From NCBI GenBank assembly GCA_001599755.1, contig BCHX01000008.1, positions 1,922,001-1,986,000 of the forward strand: a DNA stretch of 64,000 nt. The letters are read 5' to 3'. The notes beneath the pieces are model-generated. The model was not told the origin of the DNA. It did no database searches and was given only the letters and a program-made list of their open reading frames with translations. Positions within the stretch are counted from its first letter, which is position 1. Each line of letters starts with the position of its first letter. The DNA is from Gliomastix tumulicola. Its lineage: Eukaryota > Ascomycota > Sordariomycetes > Hypocreales > Bionectriaceae. A program made the translations under genes and the position numbers. Shown here in pieces: positions 56,850 through 64,000 of the stretch.

Positions 56850-58407
56850 GGGCGCAAGGGAGGCTGCAGATATGCGCACAAAGTCTCAGTCCAGCTCTCT
56901 CAATGTTCGAGTCACAACCCTTTTTCGTTGCTGTGGTTCCGCCTTGCAAACACAAAGGAAATAGAAAAAGAAAAAAGGTCTTAGAGCTCAGCAAGTGGCA
57001 CTGAGCACCGTCTCGCAGCGCATCGTTTCCTTTTCAACTTTGAACAGGATTTTCTGGGAGCCGAAAGGTGAGGCTGAGGACCCGGGCGGTAGGGTACAGA
57101 GCAAAGGATGCGAGGACGGCTGGGGGGTGGGAATAAAAATAGAGGCTGATCGGCCTCGTGGCAGGAAGGGGCCTTCTGAAGGGCAGAGCAAAGAGAGGCG
57201 ACGAGGGACGGGCATGGGCGATCTTGACTTCTCTCGACAACGACTTGTTGTTGGTCGCGCCAGCTGAGTAACTAAAAGTTTCTCGTCTCTCTTTTCCGTC
57301 TCTCTTAGACTTTCGAGGGGGGGGGGCAAAGGGGGAGGAGGAGATGGGCGAGATTTTCAGTAGTATTAGTACTAACCGCAATGATGGGCAGTCATCATCG
57401 GAACAGACTTTCAGGTTCAGCCCTCACAGCAACCTGACCACCGCTGAATAGAATCCAGGCTAAGCCGCAGGGGAGGGGGGGGGGGCGCGCTCGACGACGA
57501 GGGAGGGGGTTCGGCGCCCGGCCTATAATAGCGGAAATGGGGCGTAATAGGTTACAACGGCCGGAAGCCCTGGAAGGCTGGCGGGTTGTAGGCGCTGCAG
57601 GCGCTGGAGTGGCCTGTGGGCGCAGAGGTGGCCAGTGGCAGCCACTAAAAAGGTCCCTATGAGGTACCTGACGTAACTTTTAGTGGGCTGCACAAGGGTT
57701 GCCAAGTACCTCCAAGAGTCACTGAAATCCCGTTTGGTTATTAGAGGAGAGATTGAGATGACGACGGAGATGAGAGAGAAAGGGGAACACGGGGAAGACA
57801 AAAGACAAAAAAAAACAAAAAAGTCAGAAAGGGGGAGGACAAGAAGAAGAGGCAAGCGAGACCCAAGAGAGCCTCCCACCTCTTCTCACGAGACAATAAG
57901 ATGACTCCCATATCCATTCCCATAACACCCACGGCCAATAATAGCACATGGGGGAACACGAAATGAGAGAGCGAGACAACAACACATCCCCGTGTAGGTG
58001 GGTTGCGTAAGAACTATGAGACTGGTTCACGACTTACCTGGAGAAGCACTGAGGCAGATGCGAGGCAGCAGCGGTCCCATCAGTTGTGCTCAAGGCTCAG
58101 GACTGAGGAAGTTTCGTTCGTTGTCGTTCGGTTCTGGAGGGACTTTGGTGTGTAAGGGAGGAATATAAGGATGGGCTGCGTGATGTATGCGAGTATGCTA
58201 TGCGTCCCGGGTGGCCGCAGCGCTGGGTAGTCGAGCGGTTATAAGTTACAAGCACAGGGGAAAAAAAACCGAGTCCAGTTATAAATCCAACTTCTCAGAT
58301 GGAGAAACAGAGGAACGGGACCGAGAGTCGAGAATGACCTTCCCGATGCTTCCTTCCAATGTGGGTTCACAGAGGGGGAAGAGAGGAGAGTTGCTGGTAG
58401 TGGTAGT

Positions 58408-58469
58408 TGGTGGTGGTGGTGGTGGTGGTGGTGCTTGCTTGCTTGGGGTGTGTGTGTGTGTGTGTGTGT
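58408..58469. repeat. TGG and GT microsatellites
   Basis: A (TGG)n run, a short GCTT repeat, then about 11 GT units. Noncoding. Confidence 0.85.
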
Positions 58470-59256
58470 CTTGGTGATGCGGCGGCGGTCTGGCAATAAA
58501 TAAACCTTGCTACTGCTAGTAGTGGTAATTCAGAAGAAGAATGAAGACGGATGATGAGCTAGTTCACCGAAGGGGACGGGCGAGTGTGGGACGATGCCGA
58601 GTATTTGAACCTGAGCCTGAACCTGCTGGGCATGGCCTCTTCGTGGTCTGGCATGGCCGAGGAGGAGCTGGAGCTTCGCCTCCTCGCACATAATACCATG
58701 CAAGAGTACATACGTACGTACATACATGACACCGCCTACGGACACCTCACCTACGAGGACGAGCGACGAAAACGAAAAGTCGGCGCCAACGGACCACCCA
58801 CGGAGCCCATGTGCTGTTTCTGTGACCTGTCCCCCAGTAAGCCCCGGGGCCTAGGCCAGGCTGGGTGTGTGCGTGTGAGGGCGAGAAGTGTGTGTGCCGT
58901 GGTCCGTGATCCGGGGCGGCAATATCGTGAAATAAAAAAGGGTGACACATACTAGAGGAGAAGCGAGGGAGAAGGGAGAGGGAAAAAAAAAAAAGCCCGC
59001 TCAAACGCGCTACGCTACCTTGAGGCAAGGGGATCCAGTCACTTGGCCGGATCAACAGGTTAAGTCGTGTCCAGCCGAGAATGGAAGCATCAGCTGAGAA
59101 AGGGTGTGTAAGGCAGGCAGCCGGGGGGTCGATTGGTTGTGGAAGCATGCGAGGAGAGCACGATGCAATAATGGCCATGGATTGGACGGGATGAGGTAGT
59201 ACGAGGTAGGAGGTCGCACAGCATGAGACAGGGAAAAGTGTGCACAAACTGTCGGT

Positions 59257-59287
59257 CAGGCAGGCAGGCAGGGAGGCAGGCAGGGCA
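59257..59287. repeat. CAGG repeat
   Basis: Short run of CAGG/GGAGG units in the gene-free block, noncoding. Confidence 0.8.
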
Positions 59288-59658
59288 GAGCAACCCCCGG
59301 GGCTAACGGCGCTCGCTGGCAGACTCACGCTTGCAATGCTGTACAACGTGAGACAGGATGTCCGCCTTACGCTGGCGCTACACACATTCAAGCGACAGCG
59401 TATCTGCGATGTGCCGCGCGGGATGGATGGAAGATGATGGAGGGGATGGGATGGATGGCCAGGACGAAACCGAAAGCGCGCACCCAATTAGCCAAGTCAG
59501 CTTGGCGGGTGTGCACAGATGACGACGGGCTCCGGACACGGCATGGCATCGCATTGGCAGGGCCAGGAGTCGAGATTGAGCGATATCACATCGTCCCGTC
59601 CGCTGCGACGTGGTAGCAGCAAGGGAGCAAGGGAAGAGGAGGGTAAGGTAGCAATACC

Positions 59659-59698
59659 ATGCACAGCACATGCACAGCACATGCACGGCGCATGCACG
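59659..59698. repeat. 11-mer tandem repeat
   Basis: Two exact copies of ATGCACAGCAC, a third with two changes (ATGCACGGCGC) and a partial fourth. Short tandem duplication. Confidence 0.85.
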
Positions 59699-60227
59699 AG
59701 GTCGTCAGGACGGAGCACCCGGCAATTCATCCATCCTGACCCAAGGCTCTGGATAGGGTACGTAGAGGGCGCATCAGACAGGCATGCGCCGGGGAGCAGG
59801 CCAGGGTAAGGATCAAGGTCATTTAATTTTGAGGCTGCTGTCGCCCAAGACGGCAATCCAAGGATTGTCGATTCTCGCACATGCATCGACGTGCATCTGG
59901 CCCTGGCCGCCTGCTGGCTGCCTGCTGAAGCTCCCCGTGGCTTGCCTGGGTGTGGTTCGCCTGGGCGTGCAGCCCTCAGCAGGCCCGATTCGCCCAGCCT
60001 GCAGCCACTGGAGCTTTTGCAGCGGGTTGGAGGGTGTCGATGCAGCACTCCAGCTCTCTGGCTGTGCCGGGGGGGTTACCTATCGCTGCTACTCACCACC
60101 CGACTTTTACCAAGGTAATTGGGCCGAGATTGCATCCCTCCGTACCTACTACTTATCCAGCATCCATGAATCAGACAGCCAGACACGAGCAACGTGCGTG
60201 CCACAGCCAATCCCTCCGTCCATCGTC

Positions 60228-60266
60228 CCATCCATCCATCCATTCCATCCCATCCCATCCCATCCA
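60228..60266. repeat. CATC/CCATC repeat
   Basis: CCAT and CCATC units in noncoding DNA. Confidence 0.8.
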
Positions 60267-61787
60267 CTGGTACCTACAGTGGTACTTCCAGGAACCCCGC
60301 AAAAGCCCATCACCGCCCAGCGGCGCCTCGTCACAGCGTGACTGACTCTCCAAAAAACCAGAAACACACCGCTTTGTTTCAAGGCACCGCCAATCGCACG
60401 CACTAGCCGTCTAGCACAGCCGGAAATCCGTTCCATCCCTATTTTACGTCTGGTCACCTATGGCGTAATCCTTACAGTGGTGCCGCCCACTTCGGCGTCG
60501 ACGGACAGGAGACCTGCGGGATGTGGGAGCCTTTAGGTTGTCACACGGATTTTGTCTGTGACTCTGTGCCACTGAGGGTTGTCGCTAATGGCGTGGACAA
60601 CTGGTGGCCCCTTGTGCGTCGCCCGTGCTTCGTAATAAGCTATCCGTGGATTGCGCCAATCTCTGCAAGCGAACACGCCAAGATGGAACACGACGGGACG
60701 GACTCTTTTTTTTCTTCTCTCTCCTTGTTCTTTTTATACGACATGCGAGAAATACACGAGACAGACCGGCTAGCATCTGACATACATGCCAAGCCAACGA
60801 CGATACGTGTTATGCGCACACACACTTCCCAGCACTCAGTCTCACCCTACCACGTCCAACAGAGCCCCGGGATCGACACCCTGGATGACGACGATGACCC
60901 GGGCTATGGCGGCGGTGTGCTGCACTTAACCGCCGTGCGCCGTGCGCCGCAGGCCGTACCGCGGAGAGCGGACTGTACGGGACCTCTGAACTCCTGTCCT
61001 ATTATTTCCTGCCCTTGCCCTGTGCTTTTGCCTCAGCTGGGAGCCGGCAGGATTGGGCCTCTATTAGCAGGGTCAATCTCTTTGGGGGCGGATTCGGTCA
61101 TTCCCTGTTTTGAAGAGGCGCTACCAAGCACAAAGACCCCTCGACCATAAAAATACATTGGTGACATGGTATTATGTATGACACGAGGTGGTTAAAAATC
61201 TGGGAACAACAAAAAAAAGAGGGCATTTATTGTTATGGGCAGATGATCACCTGGCCTCGCTCGGCGCGTTTCGCGAGCTGCGCCATATATATTGTATATT
61301 TCGTCCCTTGGCAAAGCTGCCCCAGCATGTAACACAAGCAGGCATGCATGGTGGCATGCATGCGGACGGCAGAATCGAGCAGGAGGGGGTACGAGTAGAG
61401 AAGGAGGTGGTTGGTTGTCTGCCTCTTTCTGCACTTCTTGCATGCAGGCCCGCATGCATGGCCAGGTTCCAGGCCGGGGAGGGGTAGCAGTGCAGTGATC
61501 TCACCACGGCCCGCCATGCAAAACGCAGCCAGTGGCTGCTTCTGGCCGAGGGAGGGGAGGGGAAGAAAAGGCGGATTAGCGAGCTTGTCGCCCGACCCCG
61601 TTGCGTGAACCCAGCGGTTCCCCGACAGCCAGAGCAAAGTCCGACGAATCTGCAAGGCGCATGCACATCATCGGAAGAGGAACTTGGGCGATTGCCTCAG
61701 TTTTGTTCTCGTGGCCTGTGGGGTCCCTTTCTTGTCTGTCCTCGCTGCCGCTGCCGCCCATCATCGTCCTTTTGCCCCTCTCTCTGG

Positions 61788-61829
61788 CACACCCACACCC
61801 ACATGCACACACACCTACACACACACACT
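61788..61829. repeat. CA-rich microsatellite
   Basis: Imperfect CA repeat interrupted by CC and TG, noncoding. Confidence 0.8.
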
Positions 61830-63223
61830 CATCCAGGCACTCGCACTTATCTCCCGTATCATGCATGACTGCATCACCGCATCGGGCGGAGTGTGAGCAG
61901 GACGTCCCTCGGATCACATCATGGCGGCCAGTTCCCCATATAATGTGCCACCCACCAAGTGGTGACGGTATCCGTAAGACCGAGATTCTGACTTCTAATA
62001 GATGCTCCCCGCCCGTACCTTTGTGCGAGCTTCGGCTCCGAATGCCTCGCCCTGAGATGTTGGTTACTAGTATGCAAGGTAAGCAAGCACACCGACGTCT
62101 TTGTGCGCCTCGTCCCCCTCCCCCCCTATGCAAGGCAGCCTGTCGCCCCCGTCGCACCGTCCTGCAAGGCAGGCAGACGTAAACGAGAATGAGAAAGACG
62201 GCATACCCTGCCAGCTGAATTCAGGCGAGCAAGCCACACGGAGCATGGATCACGGAAAAAAACGACAGGGAGGCGATGTGATGGCGATACTACATGCAGA
62301 GTACATCTATTACGCGAAGTATGCGCGAGCGTCAATCTGGACATGGCCAAGACGCACTCAGGTGGCTGCCCGCATTATCGTGCTTCCGTGTCAGGTCCAT
62401 GTTCTAGTCATGGGGTGCGCTCTGATGCGCATGACGGATGGGGAACCTGTCGCATGAGCATGAATTGGTGCAATCTCCAAGTGCCATCGGAAGAGAATGA
62501 CACAGTCAGAGGCCATGGGCAGAGTGCACGCCAGAGGGGGAAAGTCGGGATTGTCCGTAGGCCGGCACCCCGGAAAACAGAAGACACCACCAGCGATAAT
62601 TTCACGCTAAGCGATGCCCCTTGGCACGCGAGCACTTTGGCTGTGGGAAGCACGCAGCTTCGTGTGTCTGGTGAGGAGTCGGCGTGGGATGCTTTCTGAT
62701 GTCGGGTCGGTTAGGTGGAGGTACTTGCTGACCCAGTGGTGAGCCGTGCGTGATGCAAGTACCCTGCCCCAGGATGAGCTTTGGTTGGCGGACAAAAGAA
62801 GACGCCATAGCTCAGCATGAATCAAGCTAGCATAGTGCAGTTCTTTATGTCACGCCCCCCAAAGCCCCAAATAACGGGGAGGAGGAAAAAAAAATAGCGT
62901 CATCCCCACAACTTCCACCCGACTCGGCAGCAAAGGCTAAGGGGTCTTACCTCCATTTTTCCGCACCCTCATCTTCGAAATCGTCATCCTAGTTGAAAAA
63001 CCTCCTTCCCCTACGCCGGCGTTCCGCCCTCTTCGTTTGTAGAACTGCGCCGTGTTTGAATACTGTATTTTTGCGCGACGCGAGACGATTGCTTGAATCC
63101 CTCCCCCCCTTCTTCCCGCGCGATCCCGATTCTTCCAACCCTCCGACCAACGACGGCGAAAGAGAGCTGCGAGCTTTGCTCCCTTCCCTCCCATGCGCAC
63201 GAGCTCGACGACGCCATTTTAAG

Positions 63224-64000
63224 ATGGCTTTCAACTTCAACTGGTCGCCGCTCACGGCCGACGAGCACTTCTACAGCCGGGCGCGCGACCTCCTCACAAA
63301 GGCCCTGAACAAGTCGCCCAAGCCGCCCATCATCGTCGATGACATCCTCGTCGACGAGCTCAACCTGGGCACGGTGCCCCCTGATCTGGAGATCCTCGAG
63401 ATTGGCGACCTCGCCGAGGATAGGTTCCGCGGCATCTTCAAGATGTGCTACTCGGGCGACGCCTATCTGACGCTCAAGACCAGAGTTCAGGTGTGTTTTT
63501 TTTTCTTGCTCTCTGATTCTTCTCTCTTTCTCTGTTCTTTGTGCGCCTCCCTTGGAGTCTGGAGAGCATCATTCCCTGCGTCCCGGCAACGCCCGGCTGG
63601 CAACCTCGGAACTATCGCCACCATCACAAATCACCAGATGCATCCATTTTATCACCTCATATCTGCATTTTATCGAGGGGATACTTGGCGAGATGCATTT
63701 AGCCGTTGCCGAGCGTCATATTGGGCTTATCGTCGCTTGTGTGAAGCTCCTCTGCTCTTGCAGCAGGTGCTGGCCCACTGTCGCAAAGTACTACCCAAAT
63801 CAGCATCTTCCTTATCTCGCCTCCAGACTCGTCATCCTCGCATCGCCTTACCCGTTCATCTGCAGTGCGCAGATCGCCACACGTTTTCTTATCTGTCTCC
63901 CGTCTCTCCTTTGTTTTCCTAAGCGTGTCGCCCGATCGCGACTTCGCGCGTTTCGCATAATTTCCCCCCGCCAAGGATCCTTGTTTTGGGGTATAATGGA
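63224..64000 (+). CDS. MDM34: ERMES subunit MDM34, first exon only
   Basis: The exon 63224-63490 encodes 89 residues, MAFNFNWSPLTADEHFYSRA through PPIIVDDILVDELNLGTVPP to FRGIFKMCYSGDAYLTLKTR. This is the conserved start of the SMP lipid-binding domain of Mdm34. The exon ends at a GTGTGT donor in phase 0; the expected next block (Asn-Pro-Leu-Asn-Thr-Tyr-Leu in relatives) is not found in the remaining 510 bases, so the intron runs past the right edge. Mdm34 is a mitochondrial outer-membrane part of the ERMES tether that links the ER and mitochondria and moves phospholipids. Coordinates from 63491 on are intron. Confidence 0.93.

Larger units (their letters stand above)
56808..63223. other. 6.4 kb gene-free block between divergent IPK1 and MDM34
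   Basis: No frame here is convincing as a gene. The block contains a palindrome next to IPK1 (56832-56849), many microsatellites (58408-58469, 59257-59287, 59659-59698, 60228-60266, 61788-61829) and a cluster of GCATGCATG words (61342-61460). The last 200 bases are C/T-rich, as expected for the MDM34 leader. Composition is not visibly AT-rich and no transposon ends are seen. A noncoding transcript is possible. Confidence 0.55.

Noticed and set aside
60521..61150. 209-codon frame in the gene-free block
   Set aside because: No motif, uneven composition, and low-complexity ends; likely chance.

Overview
The window is nuclear DNA of a filamentous ascomycete (Pezizomycotina, most likely Sordariomycetes; genus not assignable from sequence alone). 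The evidence is short introns with GTRNGT donors, RCTRAC branch sites and YAG acceptors, monocistronic genes on both strands, and proteins whose closest known relatives are fungal (MDM34, MOT1, CDC37, SMC3, IPK1, a Far1-like scaffold). I see no rRNA, tRNA, CRISPR, plasmid, viral or transposon sequence, and no AT-rich stretches of the kind left by repeat-induced point mutation.

Nineteen gene models are supported; reading frames were closed across the predicted splice junctions of 18 of them. From left to right: a partial polytopic membrane protein (minus, off the left edge); a (6-4) photolyase/cryptochrome (plus); a mitochondrial TPR-like protein (minus); the nucleolar protein UTP16/BUD21 (plus); a 6.2 kb gene-free block; a Far1-like RING-PH-vWA scaffold (plus); CCT8 (minus); an NHP10-like HMG protein (plus); an RMD1/DUF155 membrane protein (minus); ribosomal protein eL43 (plus); a gene-poor 3 kb stretch; a RING+PHD protein (plus); mitochondrial ribosomal protein mL46 (plus); cohesin SMC3 (minus); MOT1 (plus); CDC37 (plus); a secreted GPI-anchored PLC-like phosphodiesterase (plus); an ECM15-like thiamine-binding protein (plus); an equilibrative nucleoside transporter (plus); IPK1 (minus); a 6.4 kb gene-free, microsatellite-rich block; and the first exon of MDM34 (plus, off the right edge).

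The genes are mostly conserved housekeeping functions in chromatin and transcription (SMC3, MOT1, NHP10-like, RING+PHD), protein folding (CCT8, CDC37), ribosomes (UTP16, eL43, mL46), mitochondria (TPR-like protein, MDM34) and inositol phosphates (IPK1). They do not form a metabolic or defence cluster. Divergent pairs such as TPR-like/UTP16, CCT8/NHP10-like, RMD1/eL43 and SMC3/MOT1 share upstream regions.

I found no convincing new multi-gene system. The points most worth checking are within genes: a Far1-like scaffold whose vWA metal-site motif is degenerate, a RING finger with an over-long second loop, an 11 nt plus 18 nt microexon start in MOT1, a structured intron in eL43, an 18 bp palindrome just before the IPK1 start codon, and two long gene-free blocks with ordered simple repeats.
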